Positions 32,989 to 41,427 of a DNA stretch of 52,835 nucleotides are shown here, one piece after another. A program made the position numbers and the translations under genes. This stretch comes from Paraburkholderia phosphatilytica (GTDB lineage: Bacteria; Pseudomonadota; Gammaproteobacteria; Burkholderiales; Burkholderiaceae): assembly GCF_003443895.1 (NCBI RefSeq), contig NZ_QQOA01000048.1, positions 1 through 52,835 on the forward strand, read 5' to 3'. The notes under the pieces were generated by a model. That model had not been told where the DNA came from. It searched no databases and was given only the letters and a program-made list of their open reading frames with translations. The first letter of the stretch is position 1. Every line of letters starts with the position of its first letter.

Positions 32989-34614
32989 ATGACCTTGTTG
33001 CCCAATATGAAGGTTGCCACGCAGCTTGCGACGGCTTTCGCATTGATCGGGTTGCTGTTGCTCGCGCTCGGAGCGGGCTCGCTGGTCGAAGTCCGCGGCG
33101 AGAACGCACACGTCTCGCAGTTGCGGGACCGCTGGCTGGGCGGCATGCGAGCCAGTCTGGAACTGAGAGACGCGCTTTCCAATCTGCGGCTGTCGGAGTA
33201 CCGGCTCGCGGCGGCATCGTCGGTAGCGGATGCGCAGGCCGTGGATTCCCGCATGCCTCCGCGCGTCGAGGCTTACGATCGTGCCAATGCCGAGCTTCAA
33301 AAGTTTATCCGCGAGCCTGAAGAGGCCAGCGTGTTCGCTGAAATTCAAAAGCTGATGCCGCGCTACATGGCGTTCAACATGCAGGTGCGAAGCCTGGCGA
33401 CGCAAGGGCAGACGGATCAGGCGATGGCGATCCTCAAAGGTAAATCCGGTCCCATTCGCGATGCCATCGACAAAGACATTCAAACCATCGCGGACCACTT
33501 CGAAAAGGGCGCCGCGAACGAGGGCGCGGCGGCCGAATCTGCGTATCGCGACACCGTCAGGCTGGTGGCGATCCTGGTCGTCGTGGCCCTCGCTTGCGCT
33601 GTGGTTCTGGCCACGCGGATTTCGCGCTCGCTGACCCGGCAGCTCGGCGGCGAGCCGGGCGAAGCCGCCGAGATTGCCAATGCCGTGGCCAGTGGCAATC
33701 TGCGTGTCGCCGTCCCGCTCAGGCCGGGCGACGACATCAGCCTGATGCATTCGCTCAGCGCGATGAAGGCGCAATTGATCGCGATCGTCCGGCACATACA
33801 ACACACGAGCGAAACCATATCCGTCACCGCTGGCGAAATCGCGCAAGGCAACGCCGATCTCTCGCAGCGTACGGAGGAGCAGGCGGCGTCGCTTGAGGAA
33901 ACGGCTTCGACCATGGAGCAGATCACGAGCACGGTCCGCCTGAATGCGGACAACGCAAAACTGGCAAGCGGATTCGCCGATTCGGGATCGACTGTCGCGC
34001 AACGCGGCGGCCGGGAGATCGGTCAGGTGGTGTCGTCCATGCAACACATCTCGGGCAATTCGAGCCGGGTCACCGAGATCATCGGCGTGATCGAAGGCAT
34101 CGCGTTTCAGACCAACATCCTTGCGCTGAACGCCGCAGTCGAGGCGGCTCGCGCGGGCGAACAAGGCAAAGGCTTCGCGGTGGTCGCCGGCGAAGTGCGC
34201 GCGCTTGCGCAACGTTCCGCCGAGGCTGCAAAGGAGATCAAGGCATTGATCACGGAATCGGTCGCCCAGATCGCGGCGGCATCGGATCTGGTGGAAGATG
34301 CCGGGTGCACGATGACGGAGATCGTGGCGTCCGCCACGCGAACCACGGGCATCATGACGGAAATCGCTTCAGCCGCCGAAGAACAAAGCACGGCGATCGC
34401 ACAGGTCAATATCGCGGTCACGCAGATGGACCAGGTGACGCAACAAAATGCGGCGCTGGTCGAGCAGGCCACCGCGGCGGCGTTCTCCCTGGATCAGCAG
34501 GCAGCCCAGTTGCGGGACGCGGTGGCCGTTTTTAGTGTCGATGCACGGGAAACTCCGTTGGCAGGCGTCGGCGCTTCGAAGACTGCCCCTTATACTGGCG
34601 TGCTCCAGGTTTGA
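32989..34614 (+). CDS. Methyl-accepting chemotaxis protein
   Basis: Chemoreceptor of 541 residues. TM1 is at residues 12-34, a helical sensor domain of the 4HB_MCP type spans about 35-188, TM2 is at 189-209, and a HAMP-like segment leads to the signalling domain with tip EGIAFQTNILALNAAVEAA. No CheR-binding pentapeptide is seen. It begins 13 bp after the MFS stop with GAGAGGG upstream, so it appears to be the third gene of a transport-and-sensing operon. A ligand shared with the upstream binding protein or transporter is plausible. Confidence 0.95.
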   Translation: MTLLPNMKVATQLATAFALIGLLLLALGAGSLVEVRGENAHVSQLRDRWLGGMRASLELRDALSNLRLSEYRLAAASSVADAQAVDSRMPPRVEAYDRANAELQKFIREPEEASVFAEIQKLMPRYMAFNMQVRSLATQGQTDQAMAILKGKSGPIRDAIDKDIQTIADHFEKGAANEGAAAESAYRDTVRLVAILVVVALACAVVLATRISRSLTRQLGGEPGEAAEIANAVASGNLRVAVPLRPGDDISLMHSLSAMKAQLIAIVRHIQHTSETISVTAGEIAQGNADLSQRTEEQAASLEETASTMEQITSTVRLNADNAKLASGFADSGSTVAQRGGREIGQVVSSMQHISGNSSRVTEIIGVIEGIAFQTNILALNAAVEAARAGEQGKGFAVVAGEVRALAQRSAEAAKEIKALITESVAQIAAASDLVEDAGCTMTEIVASATRTTGIMTEIASAAEEQSTAIAQVNIAVTQMDQVTQQNAALVEQATAAAFSLDQQAAQLRDAVAVFSVDARETPLAGVGASKTAPYTGVLQV

Positions 34615-35039
34615 ATTCGTGGGCATTTCCGAAGAGTACGGGCAGCGTCACGCGCTGACCCGGAACGCCTGATTCGTCACTGTCGAATATCAGGCCGTTT
34701 CCGCTTCGCTTAAAATCCTCCGGATTATCACGGCAAGCGTGCTACCAATCGCCGCTGTGTGAGGGTGTCCGAGCGATATAACGTCCAATGTGGGCGATGC
34801 GAGAGCCGTTACTTCCAACCGGGAACTTCCGAGAACGGCCACAAAGAAACGGTCGGCAGTTCTACGACGCAGTCAGTTACTGATTCCTGAGCCGACATTC
34901 CCATTCGTGCGGCGACCGCCCATTGGATGGATTCGATGCACGGAGCCAGGCTGGAGAGATCAGTGTCTTCACGTGTTAGGATCGGCTAACTCCTGCGCAC
35001 CTTTGCCGGACCACGTCGCCGATATCGAGGGTAATCAGC
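34615..35039. other. Intergenic region without a supported gene
   Basis: 425 bp of lower GC than its surroundings. An open frame of 95 codons (34790-35077) overlaps the next gene and shows no recognisable domain or gene-like codon bias. I see no clear terminator or repeat here. Confidence 0.4.
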
Positions 35040-35783
35040 ATGCCCGTCAACTATTTTCGCGGTTTCACGAAGCCTGAGCGCAGCGATGCCACAAATCGTC
35101 GTCTCGGGCGATCTCTCGCGTTCGTCGCTGGAGCGGCCAACGCCGGCGGATTCTTTGCCGTGGGGCAGTACACATCCCACATGTCTGGCATTGTGTCGTC
35201 GGTGGCCGATAACCTTGCGCTCGGCGACCTCAAGCTGGTGGTGGCCGGGGTGGGCTCCTTGCTGTCATTCCTCGTGGGGGCGGCCACATCAGCCATCCTG
35301 ATTAACTGGGGGCGGCGTAAGCACTTTCATAGTCGATACGCAATGCCGTTGATGTTCGAGGCGTCGCTGCTTCTCTTCTTTGGCTTACTGGGCTCGAATC
35401 TGGAAGCGCGCCAGGTACTGTTTGTGCCGGCTACTGTCTGCCTTCTTTGCTATGTGATGGGATTGCAGAACGCCATGATCACAAAGATTTCAAAAGCAGA
35501 GATTCGGACCACACACGTCACTGGTCTCGTGACAGATATTGGCATCGAGCTTGGAAAGCTGCTCTATTGGAATACCGGGGCAATGTCAGACGACCTGGTC
35601 TGCAGTGATCGAAATAAGCTGCGACTACTTGGTTCGTTGTTAATGTCGTTCCTGGCTGGCGGACTTACTGGCGCAGTTGGCTTTAGACACCTGGGATTTG
35701 TGGCCACCATCCCTCTTGCAATCGTTCTTCTTAGTCTCGCCGTAGTCCCAATCTTCGACGACATACTCGCGTACCGCAGTTAG
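35040..35783 (+). CDS. YoaK/DUF1275 family membrane protein
   Basis: Integral membrane protein of 247 residues with six or seven hydrophobic segments. The family hallmarks AFVAGAANAGGFFAVGQYTSHMSG near residue 29 and LCYVMGLQNAMITKIS near 135, plus TTHVTGLVTDIGIELG, identify DUF1275. GAGGG precedes the ATG. Function is not established. Codon use is less GC-rich at third positions than in neighbouring operons, and it is followed directly by gene debris, so it may belong to an acquired segment. Confidence 0.9.
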   Translation: MPVNYFRGFTKPERSDATNRRLGRSLAFVAGAANAGGFFAVGQYTSHMSGIVSSVADNLALGDLKLVVAGVGSLLSFLVGAATSAILINWGRRKHFHSRYAMPLMFEASLLLFFGLLGSNLEARQVLFVPATVCLLCYVMGLQNAMITKISKAEIRTTHVTGLVTDIGIELGKLLYWNTGAMSDDLVCSDRNKLRLLGSLLMSFLAGGLTGAVGFRHLGFVATIPLAIVLLSLAVVPIFDDILAYRS

Positions 35784-36070
35784 GCGAAACGCAGAGCAGC
35801 ATTGCCTGAAAGGTGTCTGCATTTGCGCGTAAAGCGGACATGAATCCGCAGTCGAGAAGGGGCAGTCGAGTCGCCGTAAGCCTGCGACCCCCTGGCCGAT
35901 CCGCGTCGCGGGAATCCCGGAATTCGACTGGTCGTTTCGCGCAGGCCAGCGGCCCTGGAGCGCACGCCTCCAAATGTGCGCGGAGCTTTGCAGACGTCCG
36001 TCAGACGGTATCAGCCCGGCGCGTCACATAACGCCGCGTACACTATCGCTTTGGAAAACCGGGGGCGCAT
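35784..36070. repeat. Non-coding segment, possible dispersed-repeat remnant
   Basis: No supported gene. The short readable phrase MSAFARKADMNPQ (35813 onward) resembles, from memory, translations of dispersed non-coding repeats found in rhizobial and Burkholderia genomes (MSA..KAD type). This is weak and rests on recall, not on a visible second copy in the window. Confidence 0.2.
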
Positions 36071-36160
36071 ATGGCTCTATCGGATTTCATCGAAGCAAAC
36101 CTCGATGTGCTGATTGACGATTGGACGAATATCGTTCGCCATTCAGCTGGTGATGCTATG
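36071..36160 (+). pseudogene. N-terminal fragment of a sensor histidine kinase-like gene
   Basis: From an ATG behind GGGGG the frame reads MALSDFIEANLDVLIDDWTN and about ten more plausible residues. This matches the start of RsbRD_N-type sensor kinases (LSDFI..N...L..W). After about 30 codons the similarity ends and the frame runs into an unrelated gene fragment in another frame, ending at 36235. It looks like a kinase start cut by recombination. Confidence 0.45.
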
Positions 36161-36432
36161 CGGCAATCAACAACCTCGCTGCCGGACTCATCTCGAGCGC
36201 AATCGTCCTGCAGGCGCATGGTCCAGAGAGCGTAACCGGCGCCCTGCTGATTGGTGTAGATCTTGGTCCGAATCTGTCGATCACTGGATCATTGGCGACC
36301 ATCCTCTGGCTCACGGCGATTCGCCGGGAGAGCGAGCAGGTGAGCTTGATGTAGTTCTTCAAGGTAGGCACAGCAGTCATGTCGCCCACCTTCGTGTTGA
36401 CGTTGGCTGCGCGGCTGCTTGTTGCTCACTAG
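36154..36432 (+). pseudogene. C-terminal remnant of an ArsB-type membrane transporter
   Basis: In the frame starting at 36163 the translation reads AINNLAAGLISSAIVLQAHG, then ALLIGVDLGPNLSITGSLAT and ILWLTAIRRESEQVSLM, the conserved C-terminal end of ArsB/ArsB-NhaD permeases (VNNLPAGL, LIGVDLGPNLS.TGSLATILWL). An in-frame TAG at 36352-36354 interrupts it just before FFKVG, where family members usually have a Trp, so a W-to-stop change is likely. The frame then resumes to the original-looking stop at 36430. The upstream three quarters of the gene is missing. Confidence 0.8.
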
Positions 36433-36472
36433 ATAACCTGTATGGGGTGCAATCGATGAGGAGTGCGTGGCG

Positions 36473-36826
36473 CTAAGAATTTGGTGCCGTCAACTGACTT
36501 GATTGCTCCAGCAGCTTCATGGCTGGGCTCGGTAAAATCCCGTGCCGGCGTCGAAACGCGGTTAACTTGCGTCGACCCACTACGCCAGGAACCTGGAGTG
36601 TATCGAATACGCCCGCTTTACTTTCAATGACATACATCGGCTCGGCGATGCAGATGAGGAATCCTGATCGTGTGACGAGGCTCTTCTGCACGGTAGTCGA
36701 ACGTGTTTCAACCACTACGTTGGGCAAGCCGGGCCCTTGCTCGGCGAAGGCCTGCCGCATATGTTCAAACGGTGCTGTACCACGTGGCGGGATCGCCCGT
36801 TGTTCGCCGACCGTGTCTGCGATCAT
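36473..36826 (-). pseudogene. C-terminal remnant of a LysR-family regulator
   Basis: The 117-codon open frame reads like the end of a LysR effector-binding domain: LPNVVVETRSTTVQKSLV, then GFLICIAEPMY, VPGVVGRRKLTAFRRRHGIL and a final KLLEQSSQLT helix. No HTH or first half exists; upstream of it lies the intact GntR gene, whose stop is only 10 bp away. It is a truncated gene joined to the GntR gene by a past rearrangement. Confidence 0.65.
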
Positions 36827-36836
36827 GAGGCTCGGC

Positions 36837-37538
36837 TTACTCCATGCCCTGTTTCAATGCCCCGCTGATCCAGCGCTCTTCGGAAGCCATGAGATGTGCG
36901 CGCATCGCTGTTTGCGCCGCGATGGGGTCGCCGGCCTGCAAAGCCTTGAGAACAGCCTCATGTTCCTGCACGGCTGCCGTCCAGGTCTGGACGCTTTCAG
37001 TGTGACCTCGCATCGCGGCTGCAATTGGATCGTGGCGGCTGTCGAACAACTCTCCCACATAGCGGCTGAGTACCGAATTGCCCGCAGCTTCCGCGATCAG
37101 CATATGGAATTGCCGGTCCGCCTCAACAGGCGATTTGCCGGCGGCGGCCAGCCGGCGCATCCGCTCGACCGTGCGACGTAACCGATCCAGCATGGCTGCG
37201 GTCGTATGGGCCGTGGCAAGCACGACCACACTGCCTTCGATGGCCGCTCGTGCCTGCATCAATTCCGATGGGCTGTCGCCTAGCGCGGCCACCGTACCCG
37301 CGGCGTTCTCACCCGCCTCGCGGACATAGACGCCCGCTCCCATCCGGATTTCCACCTGGCCGCCAATCTCCAGCGCGATCAACGCTTCGCGCAGCGACGG
37401 TCGCGACACGCCCAGTTTCAGCGCGAGTTCACGCTCGGGCGGCAGCCGTTCTCCAGCCGGAAAGTCGCCCTGTCGGATCAACGCGAGGATCTGGGTGGCG
37501 ACGGATTGGTAAAGCCGCTTGGGTTCTGTCGATTTCAT
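36837..37538 (-). CDS. GntR/FadR-family regulator, FCD subfamily
   Basis: Regulator of 233 residues. The winged HTH (GERLPPERELALKLGVSRPS, then LREALIALEIGGQVEIRMGAG) is at about residues 29-72, followed by an FCD domain with DRQFHMLIAEAAGN and HEAVLKAL metal-site histidines. It is divergent from the sugar ABC operon and most likely represses it, releasing DNA when a sugar acid such as a hexonate or hexuronate binds, as for UxuR/ExuR/LgoR relatives. The ligand is inferred. Confidence 0.92.
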   Translation of the reverse strand: MKSTEPKRLYQSVATQILALIRQGDFPAGERLPPERELALKLGVSRPSLREALIALEIGGQVEIRMGAGVYVREAGENAAGTVAALGDSPSELMQARAAIEGSVVVLATAHTTAAMLDRLRRTVERMRRLAAAGKSPVEADRQFHMLIAEAAGNSVLSRYVGELFDSRHDPIAAAMRGHTESVQTWTAAVQEHEAVLKALQAGDPIAAQTAMRAHLMASEERWISGALKQGME

Positions 37539-37687
37539 CGAGTGGGTGAAAGGGAACGCCGTGTGGGGCCGTAGAGCGTGTGTCGAAGTCTAGCATGACG
37601 GCTTGTAACCGTTGTCACGTGGGCGATTGGCGACCCTGTTAGGGTTTTTGCTAGAGGTAAGATCAATATAGATAAATACATATTGGC

Positions 37688-37716
37688 TTGACCAAATAGT
37701 AGATTTTGGCTTTAAT
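37688..37716 (+). promoter_or_regulatory. Sigma70 promoter of the sugar ABC operon with overlapping dyad
   Basis: TTGACC (37688-37693) and TTTAAT (37711-37716) are separated by 17 bp and each match the consensus at five of six bases. The spacer contains CCAAA (37692-37696) and TTTGG (37705-37709) as an inverted repeat, a position where a bound GntR repressor would block RNA polymerase. The ATG of the ATPase gene follows 51 bp after the -10. Confidence 0.65.
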
Positions 37717-37767
37717 CCGTCTAAATTGGACTGACCGCATGCACGGTCGGCTGGACATGGAGACGTA

Positions 37768-39321
37768 ATGACAGCGCCCTGTGGTTCATCAAGCCTCGTC
37801 GTTGCCGATCGAGACGCTCCTCCGGGTCGTGAGATCCTGCGTCTCGAGGGCGTAGTGAAGCGATTTCCCGGCGTAGTCGCCCTTGACGGCATCCGTCTGG
37901 ACCTTCGAGCGGGAGAGGTTCACGCGGTTTGCGGCGAGAACGGGGCCGGCAAATCGACGCTGATGAAAATCATCAGCGGCCAGTACCAGCCTGACGAAGG
38001 CACCATCCGTTACCGCGACGCCGAGGTCCGGTTCGGTTCGACGTCCGAGGCACAGGCCGCGGGGATCGCGATCATTCACCAGGAGTTGAACCTGGTTCCG
38101 CATTTGAGCGTGGCGGAGAACCTCTACCTCGCCCGCGAGCCGAAGCGCGGCCCGTTCGTCGATACCCGCAAGCTCAACGCCGACGCAGTGCTCTGCCTGC
38201 GACGGATCGGCCTGGATGTCGCTCCCACGACGCTGGTGGGCACGCTGTCGATCGCGCAGCAACAGATGGTGGAAATCGCGAAGGCGCTTTCGTTCGATTC
38301 GAACGTGCTGATCATGGACGAACCGACGTCCTCTTTGACCGAATCGGAAACCGCCCAGCTTTTTCGAATCATTCAGGAACTCCGCGCGGCCGGTGTCGCG
38401 ATCCTGTACATATCGCATCGCCTCGACGAGATGGCGCAGATCGTCGATCGCGTGACGGTGCTGCGCGACGGCCGGCATATCTCCACAGACGATTTCGCCG
38501 CGTTGACGGTGAATGACATCGTCGCGCGCATGGTGGGGCGCTCCCTCGACGATGCCTACCCCGCGCGAAAGTCCACGCCCACCGGAGATGTGCTGCTCAG
38601 CGTGCGCGATCTGCGCCGCAACGAGGTATTTGGCCCTGTGTCGTTCGAGCTGAGTCGAGGCGAAATTCTCGGCTTTGCCGGCCTCATGGGGGCCGGCCGC
38701 ACCGAGGTTGCCCGAGCGATTTTTGGTGCGGACCGGCTGGACGAGGGAGCGATCGAACTGCATGGCAAGCGCGTGACGATCCGCTCGCCGAGAGAAGCGA
38801 TTCGTCATGGCATTGCTTACCTGTCGGAGGACCGCAAGCAGGAGGGCCTCGCGCTCGGGATGTCCGTCGCCGCGAACATCACGCTTTCCAATGTCGGTGG
38901 CATCTCGTCGCGGACGGGCTTCCTGCGCTTCGATGAAGAGGCCGCGATCGCGCGTCGCTACGTGCATGACCTGGCCATCCGCACGCCATCGGTCGAGCAG
39001 ATCGTTCGCAACCTGTCAGGCGGCAATCAGCAGAAGGTCGTGATCGGTAAATGGCTGTACCGGGGATCGAAGATCCTGTTCTTCGACGAGCCCACGCGCG
39101 GAATCGACGTGGGTGCGAAGTTCGCCATCTACGGGCTGATGGATCAACTCGCCGCGGACGGTGTCGGCGTCGTGCTGATCAGTTCGGAGTTGCCTGAACT
39201 GCTCGGGATGACCGATCGGATCGCCGTCTTTCACGAGGGCCGGATAACGGCCGTTCTCGAAACGAAACAAACCAGTCAGGAGGAGATCATGCACTTTGCT
39301 TCGGGGCGTACCCATGCTTGA
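37768..39321 (+). CDS. Sugar ABC transporter ATPase, RbsA/AraG type
   Basis: Fused double ATPase of 517 residues. The first domain has Walker A GENGAGKS (56-63), the LSIAQQQMVEIAKAL signature and Walker B LIMDEPTSSL. The second domain has the degenerate Walker A GLMGAGRTEV, signature LSGGNQQKV and Walker B FFDEPTRGIDVG, normal for this family. It powers uptake of a monosaccharide through the permease encoded next, whose ATG overlaps its 3' end by 8 bp. GGAG lies before the ATG. Confidence 0.95.
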   Translation: MTAPCGSSSLVVADRDAPPGREILRLEGVVKRFPGVVALDGIRLDLRAGEVHAVCGENGAGKSTLMKIISGQYQPDEGTIRYRDAEVRFGSTSEAQAAGIAIIHQELNLVPHLSVAENLYLAREPKRGPFVDTRKLNADAVLCLRRIGLDVAPTTLVGTLSIAQQQMVEIAKALSFDSNVLIMDEPTSSLTESETAQLFRIIQELRAAGVAILYISHRLDEMAQIVDRVTVLRDGRHISTDDFAALTVNDIVARMVGRSLDDAYPARKSTPTGDVLLSVRDLRRNEVFGPVSFELSRGEILGFAGLMGAGRTEVARAIFGADRLDEGAIELHGKRVTIRSPREAIRHGIAYLSEDRKQEGLALGMSVAANITLSNVGGISSRTGFLRFDEEAAIARRYVHDLAIRTPSVEQIVRNLSGGNQQKVVIGKWLYRGSKILFFDEPTRGIDVGAKFAIYGLMDQLAADGVGVVLISSELPELLGMTDRIAVFHEGRITAVLETKQTSQEEIMHFASGRTHA

Positions 39322-40345
39322 AATGACATCGGATCGTAGCCAGCCCGCCGATCGCTCGGCGCGGCAGCGGCGTCGCGACCTCATTCAGAAGTTCGCGGCC
39401 CTGGGTAGCCTGGTTGCACTCGTGATTGCGTTTTCGATCACCAGTTCGGCATTCTTTTCGGTCGGCAACATGATGACCGTCAGTTTGCAGGTGACGTCGA
39501 TCGCTTACCTGGGCGTTGCCGCCACGTGCGTCATCATCACCGGCGGCATTGACCTGTCGGTCGGGTCGGTGCTTGCGCTCGCGGGCGTTTCGGCCGCGTT
39601 GCTCACCAAGGCGGGCATGCCGGTGCCCGTTGCCATGCTGTGCGGGGTGCTGGTAGGTGCGCTGTGCGGATACGTCAACGGTATCTGCGTCACGCGCATG
39701 GGCTTGCCGCCATTCATTGCGACGCTCGGCATGATGCTGGTCGCTCGCGGTCTCGCGCTGCAGATTACCGGAGCAAGGCCGGTTTCGGATCTCAGCAGCG
39801 CGTTCAGTGTTCTGGGCAACGGCGCGTTGTTCCGGGTCTCGCATATCGGTGCCGATGGATTTCCGGATACGACATTTCCGGGTGTTCCCTATCCCGTCGT
39901 CATCATGGTCATGTTCTTCATCGCGGGCGCCATCCTGCTATCGAAGACCTCGCTCGGCCGGCACATCTACGCGGTCGGCTCCAACCCCGAAGCGGCCCGT
40001 CTTTCAGGCGTCGACGTTCGAGGGGTGACGATGTTCACCTATGTGCTTTCCGGCGCATTGGCTGGCGTGACGGGCTGCGTGCTGATGTCCCGTCTCGTGA
40101 CCGGGCAACCCAACGAAGGGGTCATGTACGAACTTGATGCGATCGCGAGCGCCGTGATCGGCGGCACGTCGCTGATGGGAGGCGTCGGCACGATCTCGGG
40201 CACGGCCATCGGCGCGTTCGTGATCGGCGTGCTGCGCAACGGCCTGAACATGAACGGGGTATCCAGTTTCATCCAGCAGATCATCATCGGCGTCGTGATT
40301 CTCGGCACCGTGTGGATCGATCAGTTGCGAAGCAAAAAGCGGTAA
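39314..40345 (+). CDS. Sugar ABC transporter permease, RbsC type
   Basis: Membrane protein of 343 residues with about ten hydrophobic segments. The BPD_transp_2 hallmarks ITGGIDLSVGSVLALAGV and GRHIYAVGSNPEAARLSGV and IGGTSLMGGVG are present. Start at ATG 39314 inside the end of the ATPase gene; ATG 39323 is an alternative. It forms the channel of the RbsACB-type importer. Confidence 0.95.
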   Translation: MLEMTSDRSQPADRSARQRRRDLIQKFAALGSLVALVIAFSITSSAFFSVGNMMTVSLQVTSIAYLGVAATCVIITGGIDLSVGSVLALAGVSAALLTKAGMPVPVAMLCGVLVGALCGYVNGICVTRMGLPPFIATLGMMLVARGLALQITGARPVSDLSSAFSVLGNGALFRVSHIGADGFPDTTFPGVPYPVVIMVMFFIAGAILLSKTSLGRHIYAVGSNPEAARLSGVDVRGVTMFTYVLSGALAGVTGCVLMSRLVTGQPNEGVMYELDAIASAVIGGTSLMGGVGTISGTAIGAFVIGVLRNGLNMNGVSSFIQQIIIGVVILGTVWIDQLRSKKR

Positions 40346-40383
40346 TCAAACGCAGTTCAACCATGAAAAAAGAGGAGCGAGAC

Positions 40384-41331
40384 ATGCAAAGACTTTCTAT
40401 TTTCGCGGCATCGGCGATGTTGTGCGCCGCGTTCAGCACAGGCGCGTATGCCGCGGGCGGCGAAATCGCCGTGATCGTCAAGACCGTCAATTCGAACTAC
40501 TGGCAAAACGTGCAAAAGGGCGCGCAAACCGCGCTCAGCGACGCGAAGGGATACACGATGACCTTCCAGGGGCCGGCGGCCGAATCCGATATCGCGGATG
40601 AGGTGAACATGGTCGAGAATGCCGTCAACCGGCACGTCGCGGGTATCGTGCTCGCGCCGTCCGATCCCGACGCGCTCGTACCGGCTATCAAGAAAGCATG
40701 GGAGGCGCATATCCCGGTCGTGCTGATCGACTCCGCCCTCTCCGATTCCGGCAAGCAGTACTACCAGTCGTTTCTGTCGACCGACAACGAGAAGGCCGGT
40801 GAGCTTTGTGCGCAGGCCTTGATCGACCGCGTCGGCCAGAGCGGAAAGATCGCGCTCATGTCCTACGTGCCGGGTGCCGGATCGGAAATCGGGCGTGTCG
40901 GCGGCTTCAAGAAATACCTCGCGGCACATTCGAAGTTGCAGGTCGTCGGTCCGTACTACTCGCAGTCCCAGATGGCGACGGCGTTGAATCAGACCACCGA
41001 TGTGCTTTCGGCCAATCCGGATCTGAAGGGAATTTTCGGTGCGAACGAGCCGACTGCCATTGGTGTGGGGCGAGCGCTCAAACAGTCCGGGAAGGCAGGA
41101 AAAGTCGTCGCGATCGGGTTCGACGGTAATCAGGATCTGCAAAACTTCGTGCGCGACGGGACGATCCAGGGGATCGCCGTGCAGGGCTCCTATCAGATGG
41201 GGTACAAGGGCATCCAGACCGTCGTGAACGTCATCGAACATAAGCCTGTTTCGAAGGATATCGATACGGGCGTGGTGATGGTCGACAAACAAAACCTCGA
41301 TTCCCCCACAGCGAAGAACGTTCTTTACTGA
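40384..41331 (+). CDS. Sugar ABC transporter periplasmic binding protein, RbsB type
   Basis: Exported binding protein of 315 residues. A signal peptide with cleavage at AYA|AGG (about residue 22) precedes a Peripla_BP_4 domain (IAVIVKTVNSNYWQNVQKGA, IVLAPSDPDALVPAI, GIFGANEPTAIGVGRAL, VAIGFDGNQD). Start chosen at the ATG behind GAGGAG; an in-frame ATG 7 codons upstream would add a charged leader. It delivers the sugar to the ATPase/permease pair. A hairpin lies just after the gene. Confidence 0.95.
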   Translation: MQRLSIFAASAMLCAAFSTGAYAAGGEIAVIVKTVNSNYWQNVQKGAQTALSDAKGYTMTFQGPAAESDIADEVNMVENAVNRHVAGIVLAPSDPDALVPAIKKAWEAHIPVVLIDSALSDSGKQYYQSFLSTDNEKAGELCAQALIDRVGQSGKIALMSYVPGAGSEIGRVGGFKKYLAAHSKLQVVGPYYSQSQMATALNQTTDVLSANPDLKGIFGANEPTAIGVGRALKQSGKAGKVVAIGFDGNQDLQNFVRDGTIQGIAVQGSYQMGYKGIQTVVNVIEHKPVSKDIDTGVVMVDKQNLDSPTAKNVLY

Positions 41332-41346
41332 CGACACTCCTGGTTC

Positions 41347-41373
41347 GCGTCGCCGCGCTTGCGCGGTCGACGC
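41347..41373 (+). terminator. Hairpin after the binding-protein gene
   Basis: GCGTCG-CCGCG pairs with CGCGG-(T)-CGACGC around a CTTG loop: 11 base pairs with one bulged base. There is no T-tract. Such hairpins after binding-protein genes commonly protect the upstream message or dampen read-through into downstream enzymes. Confidence 0.4.
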
Positions 41374-41427
41374 GGACCGGTTTGGGCATCCGTTCAATGA
41401 TCGACGCAGTCAATCACGTATCACCCG

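Noticed and set aside
34790..35077. 95-codon open frame before the DUF1275 gene
   Set aside because: Overlaps the real start of DUF1275 in another frame, is not recognisable, and has unbiased codon use.
36519..37181. 220-codon plus-strand open frame across the LysR remnant and GntR gene
   Set aside because: Opposite strand to both; translation has no recognisable domain.
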